A stretch of DNA of 64,000 nt from an uncultured Bacteroidota bacterium (lineage in GTDB: Bacteria; Bacteroidota; Bacteroidia; Chitinophagales; Chitinophagaceae): assembly GCA_903906365.1 (NCBI GenBank), contig CAIVKC010000060.1, positions 1-64,000 of the forward strand, read 5' to 3'. Shown here one piece after another: positions 1 through 8,751 of this stretch. Made by a program: the position numbers and the translations under genes. The number at the start of each line of letters is the position of its first letter. Position 1 is the stretch's first letter. The notes under the pieces are model-generated. The model had not been told where the DNA came from. It did no database searches and worked only from the letters and a program-made list of their open reading frames with translations.

Positions 1-50
1 TTATGCAATGCCTCCCAAAGTCGGCAAAACAGGGAGAGGGGGCAACCTGA

Positions 51-1166
51 TTACTGAATTACAACGGTCTTACCTGTTCTGGCTGAAATTTTAGCCGCTT
101 CCAGTATTTTATTCACTATAATATTGTTTTCAATGGTGTACAAGCCAAAGGGTTCCAATTTTTCCTTGCCTCTTAAAACGGCGTGAAAATAGGAGAAGGG
201 GTCTGTATAAACATGTACTTCCCGGGCGGTCACCATTTTTTCGTACTCAGGCTGCGACTCTTTGTTTCTCAGCCTCATTTTGTTGGCATTTACAGCAATA
301 ATATAAGCACTGTCTCCATAGACCTCCATGTCTTTTCTGCTAAAGGTCCAGTTCCAGGAGGCCTCTAAGATGGCCTGGGTGCCCAGATAGTTTAAAATGA
401 TGGTGGCGTCATCCTCCACCAGCGGATATATCTTCGGTTTGAATTGATTGGTAACAGCGGTAACGGAAAGGGGCATCTGCCCTTTCATCAAATAAGTAAT
501 CAAATTGGCTCCATAGCAGCCAAAATCCACCAGGGCCCCACCGCCGTTTTTTACCGGATCTGTCAGCCAGTTAAAAAATTCATCCGGGACTCCGATTTCC
601 CTGGGCCCCTGATGACCGTGATGGAAAACAACTTTTCGGATTTGACCAACGTAGTTGCTATCCCTGATTAAATGAAAGGTCTCGTAGGTGGACGGGTACC
701 AGGACGTTTCAAAATTGGTCAGCAGCAAAACATGGTATTTAGCCGCCAGGGTCTGCATCAATAAGGCATCCTCCAGGTTTGCGCCCAGGGGCTTTTCTAC
801 CATAATGTGAATCCCCCTGGGCGCAGCAGCCTGCACTACCTCCAGGTGTTCCTTAATAGAACCAAAGGCCAAAACAGCTTCGGGTTTTGTAGCCTCTAAG
901 GCTTTAACCAGGTCCGTATAAAAAAGGGAGGCGGGGAGTTGGTATTTAGCGGCATTTTTCGCCGCGAGTTGCTTATCGGGTTCATAAATGCCAACAATTT
1001 CCATTTCGGGCCGTATGGCTTTGCTTAATATCCAGCCGGAATGTCCGTGCGAGGTTCCGGCAACCACTACTCGGACCGGACCTGTTTTGGGTTGCTGGCC
1101 CCTGAGCGAAGTATAAAACGTCAGGAAAATCAATATGATCCAAATATGCAATAGATATGATTTCAT
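51..1166 (-). CDS. Exported Gfo/Idh/MocA-family oxidoreductase
   Basis: Predicted NAD(P)-dependent sugar oxidoreductase of about 371 residues. The start at 1166 is preferred over an upstream in-frame ATG at 1259 because it opens directly on a signal peptide (MKSYLLHIWIILIFLTFYTS) cleaved before QQPKTG. The mature protein begins with a Rossmann strand and a glycine-containing nucleotide loop (VRVVVAGTSHGHSG). It has the family EKP signature (MVEKPLGAN), whose lysine normally contacts cofactor and substrate, followed by the C-terminal alpha/beta domain with a conserved GGGALVDFGCYG stretch. Export of this family is common in Bacteroidota glycan catabolism; the substrate cannot be told. The gene lies in the AT-richer stretch left of the tRNA-Thr gene. 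Confidence 0.85.
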   Translation of the reverse strand: MKSYLLHIWIILIFLTFYTSLRGQQPKTGPVRVVVAGTSHGHSGWILSKAIRPEMEIVGIYEPDKQLAAKNAAKYQLPASLFYTDLVKALEATKPEAVLAFGSIKEHLEVVQAAAPRGIHIMVEKPLGANLEDALLMQTLAAKYHVLLLTNFETSWYPSTYETFHLIRDSNYVGQIRKVVFHHGHQGPREIGVPDEFFNWLTDPVKNGGGALVDFGCYGANLITYLMKGQMPLSVTAVTNQFKPKIYPLVEDDATIILNYLGTQAILEASWNWTFSRKDMEVYGDSAYIIAVNANKMRLRNKESQPEYEKMVTAREVHVYTDPFSYFHAVLRGKEKLEPFGLYTIENNIIVNKILEAAKISARTGKTVVIQ

Positions 1167-1726
1167 GTAACCTGGTTTATTTACCGAATGTAGGGCAATT
1201 GACCTGTTCCTGGTTTTACGGGTCAGTTTTTTTTGATCCCGCTCCTGGCTTGGAATCATTTTTCATGAACATATCCAATACGGCCTGCTGCCCCAAAAGA
1301 ATGTCTCCTCCAATGGATTATACGCTGGTACGCAAAGGGGGGGGGTAATGGCAGCGTTGTGCCGTGCCCAAAAGTTCAGCAGGGCGTGACCAATAAAAAA
1401 ATGGAGCACGATAGAACAATTACCTCCCTCCAGCAGTGAACAAGAAATTTTATACGCCCCGCTAAAATTCAAATAAGCGGTGAAAAAAAGAACCCATGCT
1501 GGTTGGAGGGAATTGAGACAATTTCCTGGTCAATTAGATATCCCAAGCATCCTTGAGAAAGAGGAATTCAACAGATCACTGGCTTAGGGATTAATACGCA
1601 CCATACCATCCTGGCAGTGGGACCGCAGTTTCAGTCCATAGCTCCTGGTGGGCCTGCGCAGTGGGAAATTGCCGGATTTTCTGTATTTAACCAACCACTT
1701 TGATATCGCCGGGGGGGACAATCAGG
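1167..1726. other. Gene-poor intergenic stretch, possible coding debris
   Basis: About 560 bases without a convincing gene. A 69-codon open frame on the minus strand (1263-1472) has no recognisable motif. Between about 1480 and 1705 short protein-like frames occur on both strands, interrupted by stops, for example VKKRTHAGWRELRQFPGQ on the plus strand and YGLKLRSHCQDGMVRINP on the minus strand. They may be remnants of a decayed gene but I could not identify a family. There is also a run of nine G at 1337-1345. Confidence 0.3.
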
Positions 1727-2530
1727 CTACATGGATGATTTTTGGAAAAAGAGATTTTTGAATTCTCCATTGATGATATTCAAAAAAGATCCGTCATGGT
1801 AGTAAAATTTAAGTATGAAATGACCGTCCATGGTACGTGTTATCTTTAAATTTGGATGGATCCCGTTATCGGAAAACCGTCTTATCAACAAATGAACCTC
1901 CACGCTGTCAATACTGCCCTTGGCCGGAATCAGGTTATTGGCATAGGAGGTGCTGTCGCCAAGCCGGACAAAATCCATGTCCGGTGTAATTTTTGTTTCC
2001 GATATTGCCATGCCAGTATAAAATGAATTAAGCCCACCAGTGAAATTCAGGAAAGCTACACCGACCGGGATGCTGTCCACTGATGGAAATCCGTCAGTAG
2101 GAACCATAAATTGGACATTGCCAACTGCAGTGTCATTGAAGAGTGAAAATTTATAATAGCTGCCAATGTAGTAATTATACAGACCCTGCTGAGAGGGATC
2201 CATGTTCGAAATCAGCGCCACACAACCTTTGTTTTGGCCGGTTAATGAATCCAACTGACCATGCGCACGAAAGAATGTATCCGATGCATTGTAAATAAGG
2301 GTGCTCCACCGGTAGTTCTTTCCTTCTGAATAATAGAGCGTATCTTTTACATGGTAGGAATAATAATAGAAAGTTCCGCTATTAGACGTGTAGGCAGCAT
2401 CATATTCAGTCCAGGCCAATGCCGGCTGAATCACCACGGGTGGAGGCGGGATAGGGCTTGAGGTAGTGGTTTTATTGCAGCCTGTTAACAGGATAAAAAC
2501 CAACAGGAAGGGCCATAATTCTTTGTTCAT
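1727..2530 (-). CDS. Hypothetical lipoprotein
   Basis: Unrecognised protein of about 267 residues. The start at 2530 gives a classic lipoprotein signal (MNKELWPFLLVFILLTGCNK, lipobox LLTG|C); the longer in-frame start at 2620 would bury it behind 30 non-signal residues. A TTTSSPIPPPP linker follows, then a beta-rich body high in Tyr, Ser, Thr, Asn and Phe, as in many Bacteroidota surface lipoproteins. No catalytic motif was seen. It is divergent from the glycosidase-like lipoprotein to its right (2711), which also begins with a lipoprotein signal; a shared carbohydrate-related role is only an inference from position. Confidence 0.65.
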   Translation of the reverse strand: MNKELWPFLLVFILLTGCNKTTTSSPIPPPPVVIQPALAWTEYDAAYTSNSGTFYYYSYHVKDTLYYSEGKNYRWSTLIYNASDTFFRAHGQLDSLTGQNKGCVALISNMDPSQQGLYNYYIGSYYKFSLFNDTAVGNVQFMVPTDGFPSVDSIPVGVAFLNFTGGLNSFYTGMAISETKITPDMDFVRLGDSTSYANNLIPAKGSIDSVEVHLLIRRFSDNGIHPNLKITRTMDGHFILKFYYHDGSFLNIINGEFKNLFFQKSSM

Positions 2531-2710
2531 AGGGCAGCCAGTCAAATGGTGTATGTTGAAACTGTTCCAAATTGGGATGAATATCGGACTATTTGTTCGC
2601 ACAATATTCAATCTGTCCAAATCTGTCGTTTTTTTTGAAAGCCGGGTAGAACTTACAGTTTTATTTAAAGATACATACCTTCAATTATATTTAGTAAAAC
2701 ATTAAAAAAG

Positions 2711-4216
2711 ATGACTTATTATAAGTACCTCCATATTTCTGCAATATTTTTTCTGGCGCTGACATTCTTTATGTGCAGTTCCTGTCGAATTAGGTCGTCA
2801 GATGATTTGCTTGTTGCAAATGACAGCACTATTCGTATTGTTTCGCCGGATACGCTACTTGTTTCGATATTCAACTGGGCCAGGAGCACATCCTCCGGTT
2901 ATGTTGGTAAGAACGATGACCCGGTCGGTCCCTGGTATGAGGCTGCGTTACCTGGGCGGGAAGCTTTTTGTATCCGGGATGTAAGCCATCAGTGTATTGG
3001 TACTGAAATACTTTGGCAGGGGAAGCAAAATTTGAATATTTTCAGAAAATTTGTTGAAAATATATCGGAAGCGAAAGATTATTGTTCTTACTGGGAAATT
3101 AACCGATACAACAAGCCTGCACCCGTCGATTATAAATCGGATTGTGATTTCTGGTATAACCTGAATGCTAATTTCGATATTATTGATGCGTGTTACAAAC
3201 TTTACCAATGGACGGGCGACAGGACCTACCTGACCGATTCTGTGTTTGATCGGTTTTTCAGGCTAACTCTTAATCAATTCGTTGAGCGATGGCAATTGCA
3301 GCCGGAACGGATCATGGATCGGCCGGCCTTTATGAACCTTAAGCCCACGACCATTAAATATCGGTATGCCCGGGGTATACCTTCGTATGATGAGCAGCAG
3401 GATGATATTTCAGTTGGTGGCGATCTTATCGGAATGATCTATAACGGATTCCGGACCTATGCAAAGATTCTTAAAGAGACCGGCCGTGCAGGAATAAGCA
3501 GTCCTTATGAAGACAAGGCCAACAAATACCGGCAACTGATCGATTCGCTATGGTTTAACAAAGAAAAAAACACCTATTTCGGGTTTTACAAGAAAACAGA
3601 CGGTAAGTTCTATCCCGGCGGCACCAGTAATAGCGAATTTTTGCTTTGGTACCAGGTAATCTCCGATCCGGATCTGATAGAAAAATCAATGCTTGAGCTA
3701 AAGAACTCCCAGGTGGAAGTCCTTTCTTACCTGCCCATGCTTTTTTATCGATACGGATACAATCAGTTTGCTTATGACTTCCTTAAGAAGATCTATTATG
3801 ATAAGCGCAGAATGTATCCTGAGGCCGCTAGTGGGGCGATCGAAGGGATTGTTCGCGGTATGATGGGAGTAGAACCTTCAGCATCCGAAAACAGGATTAC
3901 CACATGCGCCAGGTTGATACCGGTTACGAAATGGATAACCATTGAAAATATTCCTGTTTTCAGCGGATTAATCTCAGTGAGGCATGAATCATCCCGCAAA
4001 ACCAGCTTTGCCAATAAATCACAAAAAGAATTTACCTGGAGGGCGGCTTTTCAGGGAAATGTCCGGCAGATTATGGTCAATGGAAAAGCAACGCCGGCTG
4101 AACAATATAAGGATGCCTTGGGTAACATTCATAGTTATGTGGATGTAAAAGTGATAGCGAAATCGCAATATACTGCAGAGGCGGATCTGTCATTGACTGC
4201 AGGAAATAAAAAATAG
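2711..4216 (+). CDS. Six-hairpin glycosidase-like lipoprotein
   Basis: Protein of 501 residues with a lipoprotein-type N-terminus (ALTFFMCSSCRIR). The body has motifs that read like an (alpha/alpha)6 six-hairpin glycosidase: GPWYEAALPGREAFCIRD near residue 75, a DFWYNLNANFDIIDACYKLY helix pair, DDISVGGDLIGMIYNG near 235, and an NSEFLLWYQ segment near 310. The domain is followed by a short beta-rich C-terminal region. The exact CAZy family and the catalytic acids cannot be assigned by eye, so the call stays at fold level. A near-consensus -7 box (TATATTTA) lies just upstream, about 2686-2693. The base composition is AT-richer than that of genes right of the tRNA. Confidence 0.5.
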   Translation: MTYYKYLHISAIFFLALTFFMCSSCRIRSSDDLLVANDSTIRIVSPDTLLVSIFNWARSTSSGYVGKNDDPVGPWYEAALPGREAFCIRDVSHQCIGTEILWQGKQNLNIFRKFVENISEAKDYCSYWEINRYNKPAPVDYKSDCDFWYNLNANFDIIDACYKLYQWTGDRTYLTDSVFDRFFRLTLNQFVERWQLQPERIMDRPAFMNLKPTTIKYRYARGIPSYDEQQDDISVGGDLIGMIYNGFRTYAKILKETGRAGISSPYEDKANKYRQLIDSLWFNKEKNTYFGFYKKTDGKFYPGGTSNSEFLLWYQVISDPDLIEKSMLELKNSQVEVLSYLPMLFYRYGYNQFAYDFLKKIYYDKRRMYPEAASGAIEGIVRGMMGVEPSASENRITTCARLIPVTKWITIENIPVFSGLISVRHESSRKTSFANKSQKEFTWRAAFQGNVRQIMVNGKATPAEQYKDALGNIHSYVDVKVIAKSQYTAEADLSLTAGNKK

Positions 4217-4559
4217 GTAAAACTGGAGGCGTTTATTCTTTCTCGGCCAATGGCGCCATTCATTTTTGCACATAACCGGGTCAAAAATTGCCAATAACAA
4301 AGTGGGACTGTGCAACTATCTGAACAGATTAATACTAAAAGTAAACGTAAGGTGTAAGTACCCCTAAAGTGCAGACAGTGTAAAATTAGAAAATTCTATT
4401 TTTTTGGGGGAGGTCAATATCAGTTTTGATTTGAAAGTGGTAACAAAAATCAGCACTGGTTCAAATTTTGAGAGCCGGATAGCCTTTTAAAAAAAAGTAT
4501 AAAAAGGACTTAACTACTTCTTTAAAACCCAAACTCGAAGCAGTTTGTACTCTAAATAG
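4217..4559. other. AT-rich intergenic region beside tRNA-Thr 3' end
   Basis: About 340 bases with no gene on either strand. It contains T-rich and A-rich runs. The stretch near 4350-4395 (gtaagtacccctaaagtgca and following) has the look of an insertion-sequence terminus, but no partner end or transposase is present. This region adjoins the 3' end of the tRNA-Thr gene, a usual site of integration. Confidence 0.35.
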
Positions 4560-4633
4560 AGCCATCTATGGGATTCGAACCCACGACCTGCTGATTACGA
4601 ATCAGCTGCTCTGGCCAACTGAGCTAAAATGGC
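4560..4633 (-). tRNA. tRNA-Thr (anticodon CGT)
   Basis: Read on the minus strand, the acceptor arms GCCATTT and AGATGGC pair over seven positions (one G-T), the anticodon stem is GCTGA/TCAGC with loop TTCGTAA, giving anticodon CGT for the ACG threonine codon, and the T arm is GTGGG-TTCGAAT-CCCAT. A D arm with TAGCTCAGTTGG is present. The discriminator base is T and no CCA is encoded. The 3' end faces the AT-richer accessory genes to the left. Confidence 0.95.
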
Positions 4634-4946
4634 ATGCCGCAATTTTTTTCAAATAACAACCGGGATTCTCTTTGAAATTCGCTGGGCCTATTATTTGGTT
4701 ATAAAAGTAGAAAATTTTTAAATGCAAAGACCTATCTGGTATTATTGATCAAGGACTGGTTTCATTTAGAACAGTAGGCTTTTTTTTAATAAGTACTGCC
4801 AATTAAATACTTTTTGGGCCTCTATTTTAGCGCATACCGCTCACCCGGAGGCCTGCGAGTGGAAAGCAGGACCGGATGTGGCCAGCAGCCGTAATGCAAA
4901 TAATTCAGGCACAGTTTAGTATCTTGCTACTCCTCAATTCTAAAAT
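4634..4946. other. Intergenic region between tRNA-Thr and the GH27 gene
   Basis: About 310 bases without a gene on either strand. It must carry the promoters of the leftward tRNA and of the rightward alpha-galactosidase gene, but only a partial match to a Bacteroidota -7 element (tatcttg near 4929) was seen. Confidence 0.4.
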
Positions 4947-7181
4947 ATGAAAAGTCTTACTGTTCTGCTGTTAGTTGCCATTGTTATGACGGCCCGTTCC
5001 CAGGATATCAACATCACAAAGGGATGGAAATTCAAAACCGGGGATCAGATGCAATGGGCTTCCCCCAACCTGAATGACTCCGACTGGGAGCCCATCGAAG
5101 TGGGAAAGCCCTGGGAATTACAGGGACACACCGGTTACAATGGCTATGCCTGGTACCGCCTCCGGGTGGTAATACCCTCCTCGATCAAGGCAAAAGCCTT
5201 CCTGAAGGAAAAGATTCATATTGACCTTGGTGAGATTGACGACGGTGATGAAGTGTATCTGAACGGTTCACTGATTGGTCGAAACGCCGGTCAGGGCTCC
5301 GACATCAGGCAGGGAAACTACAGTCTGCAGCGGTCCTACCAGCTGCCCATCGCTGACTCCCGGATATTCTGGGACAAAGAAAATGTTATCGCTGTAAGGG
5401 TATATGACAGTGGTGGAGACGGGGGCATGTTTACCGGCAAATACGGCATTTCCATGATGGACGTGACTGATTATGTGGAGATCAATGCCAATGACCATAA
5501 TTTCCAGTTCCCCGCAAAAGGAAAGATTTCCAAAAAGATTACCATCCGCTCTTCCAGCGATAAATATGATTTCAACGGCAAACTACAGATCCTAATCTCT
5601 GATCCGGCCAATGATTCCACCATTTTCAAACAGACCATAGGGGTTGATTTTGCCCGTGACCGGCCCTTTGAATACACCTATAAAGCCAGCCTGCCCCAAA
5701 CCAAATCCTACCTGGTGACCTACCGTTTTGAGGAGGACAGGAGCAAAAAGATCGTGTCCGCGACAGAGGGGATTCCCTACCTGTTAACACCCCCTACGCC
5801 CGAAACCCCCAGGATCAACGGACCGGCGGTCTACGGTGTCAGGCCCGGATCCCCCTTTCTGTTTCGCATTCCCGCTACCGGGAAAAAGCCGCTGATCTAT
5901 GAGGCAGCCGGATTGCCAGCTGGACTGGTACTGGATAAGCAAACCGGGATCATTACCGGGAGCCTTTCCGAAAAAGGGCAATACACCGTGAAGTTGGTCG
6001 TGAAAAACAGCCTGGCTTCCGCTTCCAGGAGCTTCCGCATTCTTTGCGGCGACCAGATTGGCCTGACACCGGCCCTGGGCTGGAACAGCTGGAACTGCTG
6101 GGGACTGACGGTAAACGATGAAAAGGTGAAAGCCTCTGCCCGGGTCATGCATGAAAAGCTGGCTGATCACGGCTGGGCCTATATCAACATAGACGATGGA
6201 TGGGAAGACAAACGGAACAGCAACGGGGAAATGCTGCCCAACAGTAAATTTCCCGATATGAAAGGACTCACCGATTATGTACATAGCCTGGGACTAAAAG
6301 TAGGGATATACTCCTCTCCGGGCCCCCAAACCTGTGGCGGATTTGCCGGCAGCTACCAGCACGAGGAACAGGATGCAAAGACCTATGGGGCCTGGGGCTT
6401 CGATTATCTCAAATACGACTGGTGTTCCTACGGAAATGTGGCTCCAGCACAGCCCTCCCTGGAGGAATATAAAAAACCATACCTGGTAATGGGGGCGGGA
6501 CTGGCCAAAGCAGGCCGGGATATATTATTCAGTTTCTGCCAGTACGGGATGGGGGAGGTGTGGAAATGGGGCGCTGAGGCAGGAGGCAATTCCTGGCGTA
6601 CTACCGGGGACATTAATGACTCCTGGGGCAGCCTCTCGGGCATAGGCTTCACCCAAAATACGGCTTCCCCCTATGCGGGACCTGGTCATTTCAATGATCC
6701 GGATATGCTGGTGGTGGGCAAGGTAGGCTGGGGCCCTTCCCTGCATAATACCAGGCTGACCCCCGATGAACAGTATACCCATATCAGCCTATGGGCATTA
6801 CTGGCATCCCCCTTGCTGATCGGATGCGATATGAGCCAGCTGGATGATTTTACCCTCAATCTGCTGACCAATGACGAAGTGCTGGCTGTGGACCAGGACG
6901 CACTGGGAAGGGGTGCAGATAAAATATACGAAAAGGATCACCTCCAGGTCTGGGAAAAGGAACTCAGCGACGGAAGTCATGCCCTGGGCATATTTAACCT
7001 CGGGGAAAAGGCTGCGCAGGCTGTGATCCCCTTGTCGGATTTACACTTGGCCGCACAGGCGCAGCTCAGGGACCTGTGGCGTCAGCAGGACCTGGGGGTC
7101 GTTAAGACGGCTTACCGGGGTGCCATACCAGCCCATGGGGTGGTATTTTTGAAGGCAAAGGCTGCAGGAAACCGGAAATAA
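4947..7181 (+). CDS. GH27 alpha-galactosidase with jelly-roll and Ig-like modules
   Basis: Secreted glycoside hydrolase of 744 residues, predicted to release terminal alpha-galactose. A signal peptide (MKSLTVLLLVAIVMTARSQ) leads into a GH2-type sugar-binding jelly roll (about 25-170, with WKFKTGDQMQWASPN and a WYRLRVVIP strand), then a beta linker. A putative-Ig module (about 290-370, PLIYEAAGLPAGLVLDKQTG) precedes the GH27 barrel from about residue 372 (LTPALGWNSWNCWG). The barrel shows INIDDGW, the nucleophile motif YLKYDWC with Asp491, and RTTGDINDSW with Asp555 as the likely acid/base. HFNDPDML and ASPLLIGCDM complete the domain, followed by the usual small beta-sandwich. All key residues are present. 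Transcribed alone. Confidence 0.92.
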   Translation: MKSLTVLLLVAIVMTARSQDINITKGWKFKTGDQMQWASPNLNDSDWEPIEVGKPWELQGHTGYNGYAWYRLRVVIPSSIKAKAFLKEKIHIDLGEIDDGDEVYLNGSLIGRNAGQGSDIRQGNYSLQRSYQLPIADSRIFWDKENVIAVRVYDSGGDGGMFTGKYGISMMDVTDYVEINANDHNFQFPAKGKISKKITIRSSSDKYDFNGKLQILISDPANDSTIFKQTIGVDFARDRPFEYTYKASLPQTKSYLVTYRFEEDRSKKIVSATEGIPYLLTPPTPETPRINGPAVYGVRPGSPFLFRIPATGKKPLIYEAAGLPAGLVLDKQTGIITGSLSEKGQYTVKLVVKNSLASASRSFRILCGDQIGLTPALGWNSWNCWGLTVNDEKVKASARVMHEKLADHGWAYINIDDGWEDKRNSNGEMLPNSKFPDMKGLTDYVHSLGLKVGIYSSPGPQTCGGFAGSYQHEEQDAKTYGAWGFDYLKYDWCSYGNVAPAQPSLEEYKKPYLVMGAGLAKAGRDILFSFCQYGMGEVWKWGAEAGGNSWRTTGDINDSWGSLSGIGFTQNTASPYAGPGHFNDPDMLVVGKVGWGPSLHNTRLTPDEQYTHISLWALLASPLLIGCDMSQLDDFTLNLLTNDEVLAVDQDALGRGADKIYEKDHLQVWEKELSDGSHALGIFNLGEKAAQAVIPLSDLHLAAQAQLRDLWRQQDLGVVKTAYRGAIPAHGVVFLKAKAAGNRK

Positions 7182-7211
7182 TTGGGAGTTTAAAAATAAA
7201 TCCTATCTTTG
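7182..7211 (+). promoter_or_regulatory. Bacteroidota-type promoter for the yceI-like gene
   Basis: The -7 element TATCTTTG (7204-7211) matches TAnnTTTG exactly; TTGG at 7182-7185 is an imperfect -33 element 18 bases upstream. The predicted leader is about 27 bases. Confidence 0.6.
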
Positions 7212-7241
7212 ATCAATGTTTAAACTTTAAAATTATTAATT

Positions 7242-7892
7242 ATGAAAAGAATACCCTTTTTTACCGCTGCCCTGGCGGTCACCGGCCTGGCCATCCTGGC
7301 TTTTAAGCCAGCTTCAGACAACGGATCCCATGTTTCCGGCGTTACCCGCTACAGTGCTCCCGTTCAGGGCGCTACCAAATGGAGCGTGGACAAAGCCCAT
7401 ACCAACGTAATATTTTCGGTTTCCCACCTGGTGGTTTCCGATGTGCAGGGCAGTTTCAAGAGTTTTGATGGTTCGATGGAATCGGCCAAAGCTGATTTTA
7501 CGGATGCCAAGATTTTGTTCACTGTAGATGTGAATTCCATCTACACAGACAACGACAGGAGGGATGGCCACCTGAAATCAGATGATTTCTTCAACGCCGA
7601 AAAATTCCCGCAAATTAAATTTGTAAGCACTTCTTTTAATAAGACAGGCGATAACAAATACAAACTGGCCGGTAACCTGACCATCCGGGACGTAACCAAG
7701 CCGGTTACCTTTGACGTCACTTACGGGGGAACCGTCAATGCCATGGGTGGAACCCATATTGGCTTTAAGGCCAAATCCACCATCAACCGTTTTGATTATA
7801 ACCTGAAGTGGAATGCTGCCACGGAGGCGGGCAACCTGGTAGTTGGTAAGGACGTGGATATCACCATCAATCTGGACCTTAAAAAATCATAA
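7242..7892 (+). CDS. YceI family periplasmic protein
   Basis: 216 residues with an N-terminal signal sequence (MKRIPFFTAALAVTGLAILA) and a lipocalin-like YceI domain that starts at WSVDKAHTNVIFSVSHLVV, the typical family opening. Further family stretches are FTVDVNSIYTDNDRRDGHLK, FFNAEKFPQIKFVST, LTIRDVTKPVTFDV and IGFKAKSTINRFDY. YceI proteins bind isoprenoid-like lipids in the periplasm; the specific ligand here is unknown. It has its own promoter and ends at a strong bidirectional terminator shared with the convergent msrB gene. Confidence 0.93.
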   Translation: MKRIPFFTAALAVTGLAILAFKPASDNGSHVSGVTRYSAPVQGATKWSVDKAHTNVIFSVSHLVVSDVQGSFKSFDGSMESAKADFTDAKILFTVDVNSIYTDNDRRDGHLKSDDFFNAEKFPQIKFVSTSFNKTGDNKYKLAGNLTIRDVTKPVTFDVTYGGTVNAMGGTHIGFKAKSTINRFDYNLKWNAATEAGNLVVGKDVDITINLDLKKS

Positions 7893-7912
7893 TTCCCGCA
7901 TCTGTGGGTAAC

Positions 7913-7944
7913 AAAAAAGCAACCGTTAACCGGTTGCTTTTTTT
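7913..7944. terminator. Bidirectional intrinsic terminator
   Basis: Stem GCAACCG/CGGTTGC with loop ttaac, flanked by six A on the left and seven T on the right, so that a 13-bp A/T-extended hairpin can work in both directions between the convergent yceI and msrB genes. Confidence 0.93.
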
Positions 7945-7974
7945 ATTCCTGCCGTCCTTTCATAAAATTACCCT

Positions 7975-8550
7975 TCATTTTTTGGTGGCATTGTAATCGT
8001 TTTCCGCCTTTTTTGCCTTTTCAAAATCCAGTACCACGCCGTTGATGCAGTAACGCAGGCCGGTGGGCGGCGGGCCGTCATTGAAAACATGGCCAAGATG
8101 GGATTTGCATCTTCCGCACATGACTTCGGTTCTCTCCATCCCATAGGAATCGTCCTTGGCATAGATGATGCTGGTCTTGCTGATGGGTTCATAAAAACTG
8201 GGCCATCCGCATCCGCTCTCAAATTTGGTATCACTCCTGAACAGGGCATTACCGCAGACTGCGCAGTAATAGGTCCCCACTTCCTTTGAATACTCAAATT
8301 TGCTCGAACCGGGTCTTTCGGTCCCCTTAAGCCTGGCCACGTTGTAGACTTCGGCGGGCAATAACTTTTTCCATTCCTCATTGGCCAGGTTTACCTGGGA
8401 GGTATCCTGACGGGAATAAACCGGATTTGACTGGTGTTGGGTTGTATCCATGGTGTTTTTTTTGGCCTGTTTTGCCGTCTGGGAGTAGGTGCAGTGCTGG
8501 AAGCCCAGTCCCAGCATGACAATGAATAAATTTCTGGTTATCTTGTTCAT
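7975..8550 (-). CDS. msrB: Exported peptide-methionine (R)-S-oxide reductase
   Basis: 191 residues. MsrB reduces methionine R-sulfoxide in proteins. An N-terminal signal sequence ([20 protein letters not shown], probably cleaved after YSQ) places it in the periplasm; the Cys at residue 20 could alternatively be a lipobox. The catalytic domain runs from about residue 55 to the end: zinc ligands CAVCG and CGRCK, the [11 protein letters not shown] stretch, [10 protein letters not shown], and the catalytic Cys in RYCINGVVL. No MsrA domain is fused. It is convergent with yceI across a shared terminator. Confidence 0.95.
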   Translation of the reverse strand: MNKITRNLFIVMLGLGFQHCTYSQTAKQAKKNTMDTTQHQSNPVYSRQDTSQVNLANEEWKKLLPAEVYNVARLKGTERPGSSKFEYSKEVGTYYCAVCGNALFRSDTKFESGCGWPSFYEPISKTSIIYAKDDSYGMERTEVMCGRCKSHLGHVFNDGPPPTGLRYCINGVVLDFEKAKKAENDYNATKK

Positions 8551-8577
8551 TTTAAATAATTATACAACAAATCTACG

Positions 8578-8585
8578 CAGGCATG
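8578..8585 (-). promoter_or_regulatory. msrB -7 promoter element
   Basis: On the minus strand TAGATTTG, an exact TAnnTTTG match 27 bases before the msrB start. No convincing -33 TTTG at the usual spacing. Confidence 0.5.
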
Positions 8586-8718
8586 GTTCGCTTGGTTTGT
8601 CCGGGGGCTGACAAAGACCCACCCTTAACATTTTATTGCCAATTTAGCCCTAACAGGCAGGCCGTTACTTTTTTAGGGAAAACACCAAAATGTTAAAGGA
8701 ACTTTAAGATCGGTATAT

Positions 8719-8726
8719 TATATTTG
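8719..8726 (+). promoter_or_regulatory. adk -7 promoter element
   Basis: TATATTTG, an exact TAnnTTTG match 25 bases before the adk start codon; the -33 element is not evident. Confidence 0.5.
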
Positions 8727-8751
8727 TTTAATCACAAGCCCAGCAACCATT

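Noticed and set aside
4340-4400. Possible insertion-sequence end near tRNA-Thr
   Set aside because: The sequence looks IS-like from memory only; no second end, target duplication or transposase was found.
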